From: Bacillus safensis
GTDB lineage: Bacteria > Bacillota > Bacilli > Bacillales > Bacillaceae
Direction of reading: 5' to 3'
Length of the DNA stretch: 64,000 nucleotides
Assembly: GCA_030159235.1 (NCBI GenBank)
Contig: BSBG01000002.1
Span: 434,001-498,000 of the forward strand
The position numbers and the translations under genes were made by a program. Of this stretch, positions 48,604 through 57,845 are shown in pieces; positions within the stretch are counted from its first letter, which is position 1; each line of letters opens with the position of its first letter. The notes beneath the pieces are model-generated. The model ran no database searches and had not been told where the DNA came from. It was given only the letters and a program-made list of their open reading frames with translations.

Positions 48604-51600
48604 TCATTTAATCACAACATTTTGTTCACCGAGCAGTTCTTTCAACTGGAAAATCACAGCATGATCTGCATGAACTTTGTAAGCATCTGGAAGTCTCATC
48701 GTCTTTTTTTGCTTCTCATAATACAAATAGACATCTGCTTCTCCGCTGTGCATCGAGATCACTCGTTTTACTTGCTCTAGTAGCTCCTGCGTATGCTTCT
48801 CTTCCTTCACCCGAATGTAGATAGACTCTTTTCTTTTTGTGCCCATCTCTTCAAGCAAAGCAGCTTCTTGCACGATGATTTGACTGCTGTCATTTCTGAC
48901 ATCTACTCTGCCTTCAACATAAAGCATGGTGCCCTCCTCAAGTAAGGGGGACAGCTTTCTAAATTGCTCTGGAAAGACGACGCCTTCCATTTCTCCCGTT
49001 TCATCCCCAAATGTAACAAATGCCATCGATTGTCCATTTTTTGTCCGGATCGATTTCACTTTTGTCAAAAGACCACCCATTGAGATTTTTCGCTTTATAT
49101 AGGAAGAAAGTCTGATTAATTCCACTGCACCATTCTCTCTTAAGCGGTCTCGGTACGCTTGTACAGGGTGATTTGATAAATATAACCCGAGTGCCTCTTT
49201 TTCAAATTGCAAGAGATCAACAAGCGGCAGTTCTTCAATCTCTGCATATTTTGGCTTAATGGAGAAGGTTGTATCCCCAAGAAAGTCAAGCTGATCCTCT
49301 GGATTTAAAAATGACACGTGGTCTAACGCAATATCTATTGATGCTAATAACGAAGCACGATTGGGATAAAGCTCATCCATCGCTCCTGAAAAAATGAGCG
49401 CTTCAATCGTTTTTCGGTTAACGCTCTTTGGTGATACTCTTGCGCAAAAATCAAATAAATCTTCAAACGGCTTTTCCTGTCTTGCTCTGTATATATCCTT
49501 TACAGCTGACACTCCGACATTTTTGATCGCTCTTAAGCTGTAGCGGATTTCCCCTTTTTCAACCGTAAATGGAAACTCACTCTTATTAATAGAAGGCTTC
49601 AACACAGATATCCCTTTTTCCTTTGCCTCATAGAAATATTGAGCGACTTTGTCTTCATTTCCAATTACACTCGTTAAAAGACCGCACATAAAATATAACG
49701 GATAATGCGCTTTTAAATAAGCAAGCTGAAAGCCAATCATGCTATATGCAACAGCATGGCTTCTATTAAAACCATAGTTTGCAAATTTGACGATTAAGTC
49801 ATAAACGTCATTTGCAATGTTAACAGGATACTCCTTTTTTAGGCATCCTTCAACAAAATGGCTCCGCTCTTCATCAAGGACCTTTTTATCCTTCTTCGAA
49901 ACAGCTCTTCTTAATAGATCTGCCTCGCCCAGCTTAAAGCCTGCCATCTTCGCTGCAATCAGCATGATTTGCTCCTGATAGACGATGACTCCATATGTAT
50001 CCTTTAATATGTCATACAGATCAGGATGCGGGTAGGAAACGTTGACTATGCCGTGCTTTCGATCGATAAAAAGCGGGATATTCTCCATTGGACCTGGACG
50101 ATAGAGGGCATTGACCGCCACAATGTCTTCTAAACTAGACGGTTTCAGACGTCTCAGCACCTGACGCATTCCTTGTGATTCAAGCTGGAAAATCCCAGTT
50201 GTATCTCCCGCCGATAACAATTCAAACGTTTTCTGATCTTCATATGAAATGTCACTAAAGTTAATGTGGACGTTTTCCTGTCTTTCAATCTGGTTTTTAA
50301 TGGATTCAATTAATGTTAAATTTCTAAGTCCTAAGAAATCCATCTTTAAAAGTCCTAGATCTTCTAAATAATTCATAGCATACTGCGTTAAATACACACC
50401 ATCATGGCCGTCTTGAATTGGAACGATCTCTGTCAGCGGCTCCTCGCTCAGCACAACACCAGCTGCATGTGTCGAGGTGTGTCTTGGCAGACCTTCTACC
50501 TTTAAAGCGGTTTGGAAGACCTTTCGAAGCTCTTCGGATTGCTGAAGCAGCGTTTTTAATTCAGGAGATGCAGTCACCGCTTCTTTCAGCGTCGTTCCTG
50601 GCTTTGATGGAATGAGCTTTGCAAGACGGTCCGCTGCCTTTGAATCAATCCCCATGACACGTCCGACATCCCTTAAAGCAGCCTTTGCCGCAAGTGTTCC
50701 AAACGTAACAATTTGCGCCACATGCATGTCTCCGTATTTGTCTTTTACATAAGAAATGATTTCATCTCTTCTCGTGTCGGGGAAATCAATGTCAATATCA
50801 GGCATACTGATTCGCTCTGGATTTAAGAAACGCTCAAATAAAAGTCCGTGACGGATCGGATCAACATCTGTAATAAACAAAACATAAGCAACAAGTGAGC
50901 CTGCTGCTGATCCCCGTCCAGGGCCTGTGACAATACCTTGATCATGCGCATACTTCATAAAATCCCACACAATGAGAAAATAATCACTGAAATTCATTTT
51001 TTGGATAATGCTCAGTTCGTACTCAAGCCTTTTGACATACATTTCATTTGAAGCAATCTTTCTTTGCTTCATCCCTTCTGCGCACACTGTGCGTAAAAAC
51101 TGATCTGCTGTTGATTGATCAGGAGTTGGATAGGATGGGAGTTTCGTCTGCCCAAGATTTAAATCGACCTCGCACCTGTCTGCGATCTCCGCCGTTCTTG
51201 TCAGCAGCTCTCGATCATCCGCATACCATTCCAGCATTTCTTCAAAGGATCTGAAATGCTTTTCTCCTCGTTCTTCCTCTATCTCTGAAAGCTGCTGACC
51301 CGCTTTAATAGCCTTTAAACATGTATAAGCCGTTTTATCTTCTCGACTGATGTAATGAACATCTCCCGTCGCAACAAGGGGAATATCCGCACTTTGTGAG
51401 ACATCTCGCAGTTTGCTGGCAAGCGATTCGTCTTGCTGAAATGGCTGAAGTGCGATGTACACATGTCCCTCGCCGAATATACGCTTCAATTGCTTTGCCG
51501 CTTCACGCGCTTCTTCTATCTGATCATGCTGTAAAAGCGTTTCAATATAGCCAGATGCGCCTGGCGTGATGGCAATGAGCCCTCGGTGATAGCTTTTAAG

Positions 51601-51939
51601 CCATTTTTCTTTCAGTCCGGCTTTTGATTTTGATTTCAGTACACTGCTGATTTTAATCAGATTTTGATAGCCTTCATTATTTTTTGCAAGGAGTACCAAG
51701 GGATAAGCCTCTGTCTCTTGTTCATCTATGAAGACAGAAGCTGTTAAACCGATGACCGGCTTGATGCCATGTTTTTTACATTCCTTATAAAATTCAACCG
51801 TTCCATACATCACATGGTCATCGGTAAGAGCGAGCGCCTTGCAGCCAAGTTCTTTCGCTTTTTGCACAAGCTCCTTTACTTTAGCTGCACTGCTTAACAA
51901 GCTGTATCCACTGTGGACCTGAAGATGAACATAAGACAT
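48604..51939 (-). CDS. dnaE: DNA polymerase III alpha subunit, DnaE type
   Basis: 1111 residues from ATG 51939 (MSYVHLQVHSGYSLL), ten bases behind AAAGGAG; ten further open codons are excluded. In Bacillus DnaE extends primers, mainly on the lagging strand, before handing over to PolC. Order: PHP domain (1-~270), palm with GPGRGSAAGSLVAY and the catalytic Asp residues of MPDIDIDFPDTRRDE, fingers (EGLPRHTSTHAAGVV, NALYRPGPMENIP), tandem helix-hairpin-helix, and a C-terminal OB fold (about 950-1060, VTFGDETGEMEGVVFPEQF). All complete. Confidence 0.97.
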   Translation of the reverse strand: MSYVHLQVHSGYSLLSSAAKVKELVQKAKELGCKALALTDDHVMYGTVEFYKECKKHGIKPVIGLTASVFIDEQETEAYPLVLLAKNNEGYQNLIKISSVLKSKSKAGLKEKWLKSYHRGLIAITPGASGYIETLLQHDQIEEAREAAKQLKRIFGEGHVYIALQPFQQDESLASKLRDVSQSADIPLVATGDVHYISREDKTAYTCLKAIKAGQQLSEIEEERGEKHFRSFEEMLEWYADDRELLTRTAEIADRCEVDLNLGQTKLPSYPTPDQSTADQFLRTVCAEGMKQRKIASNEMYVKRLEYELSIIQKMNFSDYFLIVWDFMKYAHDQGIVTGPGRGSAAGSLVAYVLFITDVDPIRHGLLFERFLNPERISMPDIDIDFPDTRRDEIISYVKDKYGDMHVAQIVTFGTLAAKAALRDVGRVMGIDSKAADRLAKLIPSKPGTTLKEAVTASPELKTLLQQSEELRKVFQTALKVEGLPRHTSTHAAGVVLSEEPLTEIVPIQDGHDGVYLTQYAMNYLEDLGLLKMDFLGLRNLTLIESIKNQIERQENVHINFSDISYEDQKTFELLSAGDTTGIFQLESQGMRQVLRRLKPSSLEDIVAVNALYRPGPMENIPLFIDRKHGIVNVSYPHPDLYDILKDTYGVIVYQEQIMLIAAKMAGFKLGEADLLRRAVSKKDKKVLDEERSHFVEGCLKKEYPVNIANDVYDLIVKFANYGFNRSHAVAYSMIGFQLAYLKAHYPLYFMCGLLTSVIGNEDKVAQYFYEAKEKGISVLKPSINKSEFPFTVEKGEIRYSLRAIKNVGVSAVKDIYRARQEKPFEDLFDFCARVSPKSVNRKTIEALIFSGAMDELYPNRASLLASIDIALDHVSFLNPEDQLDFLGDTTFSIKPKYAEIEELPLVDLLQFEKEALGLYLSNHPVQAYRDRLRENGAVELIRLSSYIKRKISMGGLLTKVKSIRTKNGQSMAFVTFGDETGEMEGVVFPEQFRKLSPLLEEGTMLYVEGRVDVRNDSSQIIVQEAALLEEMGTKRKESIYIRVKEEKHTQELLEQVKRVISMHSGEADVYLYYEKQKKTMRLPDAYKVHADHAVIFQLKELLGEQNVVIK

Positions 51940-52025
51940 GCTAAATCCACTCCTTTCGTCTAAAGTCATTCTTTCATTATAAAACGCGATGCGGTGAGAA
52001 ACAAATGTTCTTTCTTTTCCGTCCG

Positions 52026-52055
52026 TTCATACTTGTCCAGCACACACCATATATT
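52026..52055 (+). promoter_or_regulatory. Sigma-E promoter of ytrHI
   Basis: TTCATACT (-35 type) at 52026-52033, 14-bp spacer, CATATATT (-10 type) at 52048-52055, close to the mother-cell sigma-E consensus. ytrHI is a sigma-E operon in B. subtilis. Confidence 0.7.
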
Positions 52056-52076
52056 GAATAGAGTGAGGTGGACAAA

Positions 52077-52418
52077 ATGGATGTGAAGGAAGCTTTTATT
52101 CCGAATTTTATTAGCTGTTATTTTATCGCACTTGGGGTTATTTTGGGTGGTGCTATCATAGGTGGTGTTGGTGCATATTTATCTGGTCAGCCGCCCTTAT
52201 CCATTATTACTAGTCTTGCCAACCGTTTGAAGATTTGGGCGCTTGTCGCCGCTATCGGTGGAACCTTTGATGCCGTTTATAGCTTTGAACGAGGCATTTT
52301 CGAAGGAAACACACGAGATATTTTCAAGCAAATTTTATTAATCATCTCTGCCATGGGCGGTGCACAAACGGGGTATCTCATTATTACGTGGCTCACCCAG
52401 GAGCATGTGTCATCATGA
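52077..52418 (+). CDS. ytrH: Sporulation membrane protein YtrH
   Basis: 113 residues from ATG 52077, six bases after GAGGTG; a GTG nine bases upstream lies within that site. B. subtilis YtrH is also 113. Three hydrophobic segments (about 11-35, 52-68, 88-106) with the strongly conserved stretch KIWALVAAIGGTFDAVYSFERGIFEGNTRDIFKQ, quoted in pieces: KIWALVAAIGGTFDAV and FERGIFEGNTRDIFKQ. Made in the mother cell; mutants of ytrHI are impaired in sporulation. Stop overlaps the ytrI start as ATGA. Confidence 0.9.
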   Translation: MDVKEAFIPNFISCYFIALGVILGGAIIGGVGAYLSGQPPLSIITSLANRLKIWALVAAIGGTFDAVYSFERGIFEGNTRDIFKQILLIISAMGGAQTGYLIITWLTQEHVSS

Positions 52419-52918
52419 GAGTGCCGGAGCTGTATAAACGCCCAGGCTGGCAGCGTTTTTTTGCGGGAATGATGTTTGGTGCGATTGTAAGCTGGCTCAT
52501 TTTCCTCTTCACATACGGAACCTTTCAGGAAAAACAAGTGACACTGCTGAGAAGCCAGCAGCATCATATGGACAGTCTGAAAGAACAGATCACACTTTAC
52601 CGGGAAGATTTGCATAAGTTAAATGAGGATAATAAGCAGCGGCTGCTGATCCAAAGCGTAGATGTTCATCTCGTAAATCGTGAGCAATATAAAATCCCAG
52701 AGCCAGATACGCTAAAGTTTGAAGATCAGGTCAAGGAGGATATATCAGAAGTCATTACAAAGGATATTGAAAGTGTCTATAAAACAAAGGAATTACTAAA
52801 GCGGACTGTGGAAAACAAAGAATATACGATTCGGGAAAAGGCCTACCGCGCGAAAGTGACAGAGCTGACAATTTATACGAAGCTTTCACTTGAAGTGCGT
52901 ATTTCATTTGCTGAATAA
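52415..52918 (+). CDS. ytrI: Sporulation membrane protein YtrI
   Basis: 167 residues from ATG 52415, which overlaps the ytrH stop by four bases. One N-terminal membrane helix (about 13-35) precedes a coiled coil (EKQVTLLRSQQHHMDSLKEQ, about 40-75) and a small soluble domain (IQSVDVHLVNREQYKIP onward). The likely layout is a membrane anchor with the domain in the intermembrane space of the forespore; that is inference. Works with YtrH under sigma-E. The same ATGA coupling exists in B. subtilis. Confidence 0.88.
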   Translation: MRVPELYKRPGWQRFFAGMMFGAIVSWLIFLFTYGTFQEKQVTLLRSQQHHMDSLKEQITLYREDLHKLNEDNKQRLLIQSVDVHLVNREQYKIPEPDTLKFEDQVKEDISEVITKDIESVYKTKELLKRTVENKEYTIREKAYRAKVTELTIYTKLSLEVRISFAE

Positions 52919-53027
52919 ATGATGATGTGGATTTTTTATGAATTTCTGCCCTCAACGATCGCTTTTCACTCTTCATTTTTATACACTAAAAGTAGAACGA
53001 CATCTTAAATAGAAAGAGGTGAGGACA

Positions 53028-53213
53028 ATGGAGGTTTACAGCTATCGTCAAATGGCACGAGACAAAGCAAGCCGGATCAAAGACGGCATGTGTGCTTATG
53101 CTGAGACAGAAATGATGGCTCATTTAATTAAAAAAGAATTAAAGCATCAAAATCTCCAAGCCTATGAAGATTCAACAGACATCGGCTGCTGGTTTATCCC
53201 TGTATGCAAGTAA
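53028..53213 (+). CDS. Small conserved protein of unknown function between ytrI and nrnA
   Basis: 61 residues from ATG 53028, close behind AGAGGTGAGG. The composition is that of a real small protein: mixed charge, MARDKASRIKDGMCAYAETEMM, HLIKKELKH and a Trp near the end (CWFIPVCK) with three Cys in total. No membrane helix. I believe B. subtilis has a small gene here too (perhaps ytzJ), but I am unsure of the name. TTTTTATACACTAAAAG about 45 bp upstream could hold its promoter. Function unknown. Confidence 0.6.
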   Translation: MEVYSYRQMARDKASRIKDGMCAYAETEMMAHLIKKELKHQNLQAYEDSTDIGCWFIPVCK

Positions 53214-53226
53214 CCCTTTTCTCCAT

Positions 53227-53264
53227 GAAAAAAGAGAGAAGGGACTTGAAATCCCTCCTCTCTT
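53227..53264 (-). terminator. Terminator of nrnA
   Basis: Stem AAGAGAG-AAGGGA pairs with TCCCT-CCTCTCTT, and six T follow on the minus strand. Confidence 0.88.
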
Positions 53265-54204
53265 ACGATGATGATTTACATACTTCTTCTAAATCACGCA
53301 AAATCTCATCTGCTACTGCCCAATCATAAATGGACGCACCAGCTGCAAGCGGGTGGCCGCCGCCATGATATTTTTTAGCTATGGTGTTAATAACGACGCC
53401 TTTAGAGCGGAATCTGACACGAATCTGATCGTTTTCTTCCACAAAAAAGACCCAAGCTTTAATCCCTGCAATATTTCCTAATGTCCCAACAAGCTGTGAG
53501 GCTTGCTGCGCTGTTGTTTGGAACGACTCCAAAATTTCACGCTTAATGAAAACAGATGCGACCCCATTCTTTGATAAAGAAATATGTTGAAAAATATAGC
53601 CGTTTAGTTTCACGACATTCAAATCTGTCTCATACAATTGATTGAAAAGATCTGAAGATGAGAACGGATATTCGATAAGTTCCCCTGCATATTTGAGCGT
53701 CTTTTTCGTTGTGTTTGGGAAAAGGAAGCGGCCTGTGTCTCCTACAATGCCGGCATAGATTAATTCAGCCGCCTTTGTATTCAGCTGATATCCTTCTTCT
53801 TTCCCCTCTAAATACAATTCATAAATCATCTCGCTCACAGAGCTTGCCTCTGTATCCACCCAAAGCAAATCGCCATAAGGATCTTCATTCGGGTGATGGT
53901 CAATTTTCATCAGCTTATCGCCCATTGAATAGCGCTGATCATCGATTCTTGCTTGATTGGCCGTATCACAGACAATGACAAGGGCTCCTTTATACACGTC
54001 ATCCGGTACCTCATCTAGTTCATATAAAAATGAAAGGGATGGCTCCGGGGTTCCTGTCGCATAAATATTTTTTTCTGGATAGGTGGCACGCAAGATTTCC
54101 GTAAGGCCGCACTGCGATCCATACGCGTCTGGATCTGGTCTTACATGTCTATGGATGATGATGGTGTCATATAATGATATGGTTCTAATCAGTTCTTTTT
54201 TCAT
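53263..54204 (-). CDS. nrnA: Oligoribonuclease / pAp phosphatase NrnA (YtqI), DHH family
   Basis: 313 residues, the B. subtilis NrnA length. It degrades 2-5-nt RNAs to nucleotides and dephosphorylates 3'-phosphoadenosine 5'-phosphate. DHH phosphoesterase motifs: HRHVRPDPDAYGSQ near 18-31 (metal-binding His/Asp), VIVCDTANQARID, MKIDHHPNEDPYG (the DHH motif) and YAGIVGDTGRF. The DHHA1 substrate domain has VRVRFRSKGVVIN-like strands and GGGHPLAAGAS near 285. Single gene, convergent with the small ORF upstream. Confidence 0.95.
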   Translation of the reverse strand: MKKELIRTISLYDTIIIHRHVRPDPDAYGSQCGLTEILRATYPEKNIYATGTPEPSLSFLYELDEVPDDVYKGALVIVCDTANQARIDDQRYSMGDKLMKIDHHPNEDPYGDLLWVDTEASSVSEMIYELYLEGKEEGYQLNTKAAELIYAGIVGDTGRFLFPNTTKKTLKYAGELIEYPFSSSDLFNQLYETDLNVVKLNGYIFQHISLSKNGVASVFIKREILESFQTTAQQASQLVGTLGNIAGIKAWVFFVEENDQIRVRFRSKGVVINTIAKKYHGGGHPLAAGASIYDWAVADEILRDLEEVCKSSS

Positions 54205-54351
54205 AAAAACTCCTTCTCATGCGATACTCTTTTTATTATTAAATCATAATCTATCGTGACGGAAAAGTGAGGAATAGACAATTTATTCTAGTAAGCAAGC
54301 CTATTTACGTTTAAAATAGGGTTGTAATCACTTACAATGGAGGCTTGGCAC

Positions 54352-54654
54352 ATGCTTGTTTTGATTGTGTTTATTATTTGTTCTGCCATGTTTTATTTAT
54401 ACTACAAAGCAAAAAATGTCCGTACGAACCGGCCAGTCGAAAAAAAATTCTGGTCGGCGAAATCCAGTATGGCCCTTGGCTGCTTTGTCCTGCTCTTCGG
54501 TGTGAATCAATTATTTTTAAACCGCTCGTCACTCGCATTTGTCATTGGATTTATTTTTGTTGCCGTCGGTATCGGCAGTACGTGGGCTGGGTATAAAGCC
54601 TACAAGCATTACCTTCCGCTCTTTTTAAAGGAAGGCGAAAAAGACCACGCGTAA
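54352..54654 (+). CDS. ytpI: YtpI family membrane protein
   Basis: 100 residues from ATG 54352, eight bases behind GGAGG; B. subtilis YtpI is also 100. Three hydrophobic segments (about 1-19, 40-58 and 63-82) joined by a basic loop (KAKNVRTNRPVEKKFWSAKSS). Function unknown. It stands alone on the plus strand between nrnA (divergent) and ytoI (convergent), followed by a terminator. Confidence 0.82.
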   Translation: MLVLIVFIICSAMFYLYYKAKNVRTNRPVEKKFWSAKSSMALGCFVLLFGVNQLFLNRSSLAFVIGFIFVAVGIGSTWAGYKAYKHYLPLFLKEGEKDHA

Positions 54655-54660
54655 TAAGGA

Positions 54661-54688
54661 AAGGGGCGACACGAGTTCGCCCTTTTTA
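54661..54688 (+). terminator. Terminator of ytpI
   Basis: Stem GGGGCGA / TTCGCCC followed by TTTTTAT on the plus strand; ytoI stop lies just beyond. Confidence 0.85.
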
Positions 54689-54691
54689 TGA

Positions 54692-56014
54692 TTATCCTCT
54701 CTCCATCAGCTGCACCATCAGCATTGCTTTCCCTACAATATTCGATTGGTGGTACACCTCGACTTCTAGCTTTCCAAACTTACGTCCTACTTCTAAAATA
54801 TTCGGCTTGATCTGTATGGTGGACTCCATTTGAACCGGTTTTAAGAAGTAGACCGAGAGACTCTCGACGATCAGCTCTCCCTTCTTATGAGATTTTAAGA
54901 AGCGGTTCGCTGATTCGATTAAAATTTGTGTAAACACCCCATATGAAATATTTCCAAGCTGATTCGTCATTTGTGGTGTGACCTCGTATTGATAAACCGC
55001 ATCTGCTTTTGGTTTTTCTGTATCGGCCTCTTTAAACCCTCTTGAGACAACATCATCCAGCTTTTCTCCGACCTGTGGCTGCTTTTGAATCATTTGCAGC
55101 GCCTTGAGCACATCCTGGCGGCTGATCATTCCAATCAGCTTCGCATGATCATCTACAACTGGCAGCACCTCAATGCCTTCCCATACCATCATTTGAGCAG
55201 CTGAGGCGACAGAGGTTTTGCCAATGACCGTCAGTGGATTTTTTGTCATCACCTTTTCAATCGGTGTGGAGCGGTCATGGCCTGCTATATCCTTTGAGGT
55301 GAGGATCCCGTGAATTTTCATTTGATTGTCTGCCACCGGGAAACGGCCGTGGCCAGTTTCATAATTCTTTTCATACCATTTCTCAAGCTTATCCTCTGGT
55401 GATAAATACACCGTCCGTTCTATCGGTGTTAAAATATCTTCCACAAGCACAATCTCTTTTTTAATTAATTGGTCATAAATGGCTCTGTTAATGAGAGCTG
55501 CTACGGTAAAAGTATCGTAGCTTGTTGATAAAATCGGCAGCTCAAGCTCATCTGCAAGCTGAATGATCTCATCATCGGTTGAGAATCCGCCTGTGACCAG
55601 CACAGCCGCCCCTGCCTCTAATGCCTGCTTATGGGCATTGATCCGGTTTCCGACGATCAGCAGGTTGCCAGCTGCCGTATAGCGCATCATCGCATCCAGC
55701 TCCATCGCTCCGATGACAAATTTATTTAACGTTTTATGTAAGCCTGCTCGTCCTCCAAGCACCTGTCCATCAATGACATTGACCACTTCTGCATATGTCA
55801 GTTTTTCAATATTTTCTTTTTTCTTCTGTTCAATTCGAATGGTGCCGACCCGTTCAATGGTGCTGACGAATCCTTTATTTTCTGCATCTTTGATGGCCCG
55901 GTAAGCGGTGCCTTCACTCACTTTCATTTCTTTTGCTATGCGCCGGACAGAAATTTTCTCCCCGACATCTAATGAATCAATATACGATAAAATTTGCTCA
56001 TGCTTTGTCGCCAA
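54692..56014 (-). CDS. ytoI: CBS/DRTGG-domain regulator YtoI
   Basis: 440 residues (B. subtilis 439). Order: winged HTH (about 1-60, ISVRRIAKEMKVSEGTAYRAIKDAENKGF), a DRTGG domain (about 70-180, GQVLGGRAGLHKTLNKFVIGAM), a CBS pair (about 195-310, GRFPVADNQMKIHGILTSKDI and VLPVVDDHAKLIGMISRQDVL) and a C-terminal hotdog domain (about 330-440, MVQ end). CBS domains usually bind adenylates, the hotdog an acyl-CoA-like ligand, so it may be a ligand-sensing transcription factor. Targets unknown. Long quoted motifs are conserved in the family. Confidence 0.85.
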   Translation of the reverse strand: MATKHEQILSYIDSLDVGEKISVRRIAKEMKVSEGTAYRAIKDAENKGFVSTIERVGTIRIEQKKKENIEKLTYAEVVNVIDGQVLGGRAGLHKTLNKFVIGAMELDAMMRYTAAGNLLIVGNRINAHKQALEAGAAVLVTGGFSTDDEIIQLADELELPILSTSYDTFTVAALINRAIYDQLIKKEIVLVEDILTPIERTVYLSPEDKLEKWYEKNYETGHGRFPVADNQMKIHGILTSKDIAGHDRSTPIEKVMTKNPLTVIGKTSVASAAQMMVWEGIEVLPVVDDHAKLIGMISRQDVLKALQMIQKQPQVGEKLDDVVSRGFKEADTEKPKADAVYQYEVTPQMTNQLGNISYGVFTQILIESANRFLKSHKKGELIVESLSVYFLKPVQMESTIQIKPNILEVGRKFGKLEVEVYHQSNIVGKAMLMVQLMERG

Positions 56015-56118
56015 TCCCGTTCACCCTTTTTGTTTTCAGCGTTTTCATCTATGTTTCATTATAAGGGCAGGAGGCTTTTAATAGCAATTTGTCTTTTCTT
56101 TCAGCAAAATGAGGGCAA

Positions 56119-56150
56119 AGAAAAAAGCCGGCATGTGTGTGCCAGCTTCT
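56119..56150 (-). terminator. Terminator of ytkL
   Basis: Stem AGCTGGCA / TGCCGGCT (one mismatch) and six T on the minus strand. Confidence 0.88.
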
Positions 56151-56161
56151 TTCTTTAATGA

Positions 56162-56845
56162 TTAAATCTCGACGGATTCTCCGCTGTTTAACACATGACC
56201 AACACCGCCGTGCAGGCTGTCTGCAAATGCATGCGGGTCCTGTTCAATCGGCGGGAATGTGCTGTAGTGAATCGGAACGACCTGCTTAGCACGAAGCCAT
56301 TCTGCTGCAATTCTTGCATCGTCCGGCCCCATGGTGAAGTTATCACCAATTGGAAGGAAAGCAAGGTCAATATGGTTCATCTCACCGATCATCTTCATAT
56401 CTGAAAAGAGTGCAGTGTCTCCAGCATGATAAATCGTTTTGCCCTCTGCGGTAAATAAAATACCTGATGGCATGCCTGTATACGTAATCGTCTGTGCCTC
56501 ATCATCAATGACGGCTGAACCGTGGAATGCTTGCGTGAGCTTCACTTTACCAAATTCAAACTCACGTCCACCTCCAATAGAAAGAGGGTGCGTTTTCACC
56601 CCTTGCCAGCTTAAATACGTGGCAAGTTCAAAAGGCGCGACAATAAGCGCATCATTATTTTTAGCAATTTCAACCGTGTCACCGATGTGATCTCTATGCC
56701 CGTGTGTCAGTAAAATGACATCCGCTTTGACATCTTGTGGTTTGATATCCGTGAACTTATTTCCATTTAAAAATGGATCAATCCAAATATGGTATCCGTT
56801 TGTTTCAATGTGTACGGCTGAATGTCCGTGATATGTAGCTTTCAT
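56162..56845 (-). CDS. ytkL: UPF0173 metal-dependent hydrolase YtkL
   Basis: 227 residues, as in B. subtilis YtkL. Metallo-beta-lactamase fold: the HxHxDH motif reads [12 protein letters not shown] near 47-58, with downstream metal ligands in [21 protein letters not shown] and [10 protein letters not shown]. The substrate is not known; related enzymes hydrolyse phosphodiesters or lactones. Single gene between terminators, transcribed in the same direction as the reductase gene ytkK upstream of it... 64 bp after that gene's stop. Confidence 0.88.
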   Translation of the reverse strand: MKATYHGHSAVHIETNGYHIWIDPFLNGNKFTDIKPQDVKADVILLTHGHRDHIGDTVEIAKNNDALIVAPFELATYLSWQGVKTHPLSIGGGREFEFGKVKLTQAFHGSAVIDDEAQTITYTGMPSGILFTAEGKTIYHAGDTALFSDMKMIGEMNHIDLAFLPIGDNFTMGPDDARIAAEWLRAKQVVPIHYSTFPPIEQDPHAFADSLHGGVGHVLNSGESVEI

Positions 56846-56909
56846 GTAGTATGTCCACCTTTCAATTTTGATCTCATATTATTATTCCCTCTATAAAAAG
56901 TTGAAAAAC

Positions 56910-57665
56910 TTAATGCCGGTGAATCACGTTAAGGCCGCCTGTTGCTTCAATGACGGTCCCTGTAATGAGGTCTGAACGGTCATCGCATAAAAATGAGATG
57001 ATACGCCCGATATCCTCTCCAGTACCAGACCTGCCAATCGGCGTTTCATCGTCTTTGATCTGGCGTGCTTCTTCTATTGTCGACTCTTTCATGTCTCCAA
57101 CGATTTTGCCTGGACAAATCATATTGGCTGTAATGCCGTTTTCGGCTTCTTCAATCGCAATGGTTTTCGTCAGTGATGCCAGTCCCACTTTTGCCGCTCC
57201 AAAGGCTGATCTGTGCATCCAGCCTGGTGCATGGTCTGCACCTTGAAAGCCGTATGTGATAATGCGGCCAAAGCCTTGCTTTCTCATCATGGGGATGACC
57301 ATCCGGAACAAGTGGAATACAGCTGATAGGTTGCCTTCCATCATTTGATACCATTCTTCTTCAGAGTAATCCGCCAGTTTCTTTCGTTCAAAAATATAAG
57401 GACCAGCATTGTTAATCAAGGCATCAATCCGCCCAAATCGTTCTGCTGCCAGCTCTACCATGTTTTTTAAATCTGCTTTGTTTGTCACATCTCCTTGGAC
57501 AAATTGAAGCTTTTCTTCGTATTCCTGCAATTCTTCTTTCATCTTCCTTACAGCTTCATCATCACTTCGATAATTCACTGTCACAGAATACCCCATATTC
57601 AGTAAAGACTCGGTGACTTTCCTGCCAAGTCCTTTAGAACCCGCTGTTATTAATGCGTGTCGCAC
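56910..57665 (-). CDS. ytkK: Short-chain dehydrogenase/reductase (YtkK-like)
   Basis: 251 residues from a GTG at 57665, seven bases after GGAGG; the 28 further open codons are non-coding. Rossmann start RHALITAGSKGLGRKV (TGxxxGxG variant: AGSKGLG), cofactor NYRS, NNAGPYIFERKKL, and the catalytic region around YGFQGADHAPGW with a Ser and a Lys in the RSAFGAAKVGL segment. The usual YxxxK Tyr is replaced by Phe here (SAFGAAK), which B. subtilis YtkK also seems to have (AFAAAK). So its activity is uncertain. Substrate unknown. Confidence 0.82.
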   Translation of the reverse strand: MRHALITAGSKGLGRKVTESLLNMGYSVTVNYRSDDEAVRKMKEELQEYEEKLQFVQGDVTNKADLKNMVELAAERFGRIDALINNAGPYIFERKKLADYSEEEWYQMMEGNLSAVFHLFRMVIPMMRKQGFGRIITYGFQGADHAPGWMHRSAFGAAKVGLASLTKTIAIEEAENGITANMICPGKIVGDMKESTIEEARQIKDDETPIGRSGTGEDIGRIISFLCDDRSDLITGTVIEATGGLNVIHRH

Positions 57666-57806
57666 ACAATCTCCTCCTAAAGCAAAGGTTGCAAGTTCAT
57701 GTGTTTCTTTTGTTATCTTTACTTTACTATAAACCGACATCCGGCGCACTTATGAACCCTTTCTGCTATTCTTGTTCTCCAGGGAGGCTGAATCTCCTTT
57801 CTGACT

Positions 57807-57840
57807 ACAAAAAAACCATCCGTATAAACGAATGGTTTTG
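57807..57840 (-). terminator. Terminator of argGH
   Basis: Stem AAAACCATTCGT / ACGGATGGTTTT (one mismatch), then T on the minus strand, five bases from the argH stop. Confidence 0.9.
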
Positions 57841-57845
57841 GTCAG

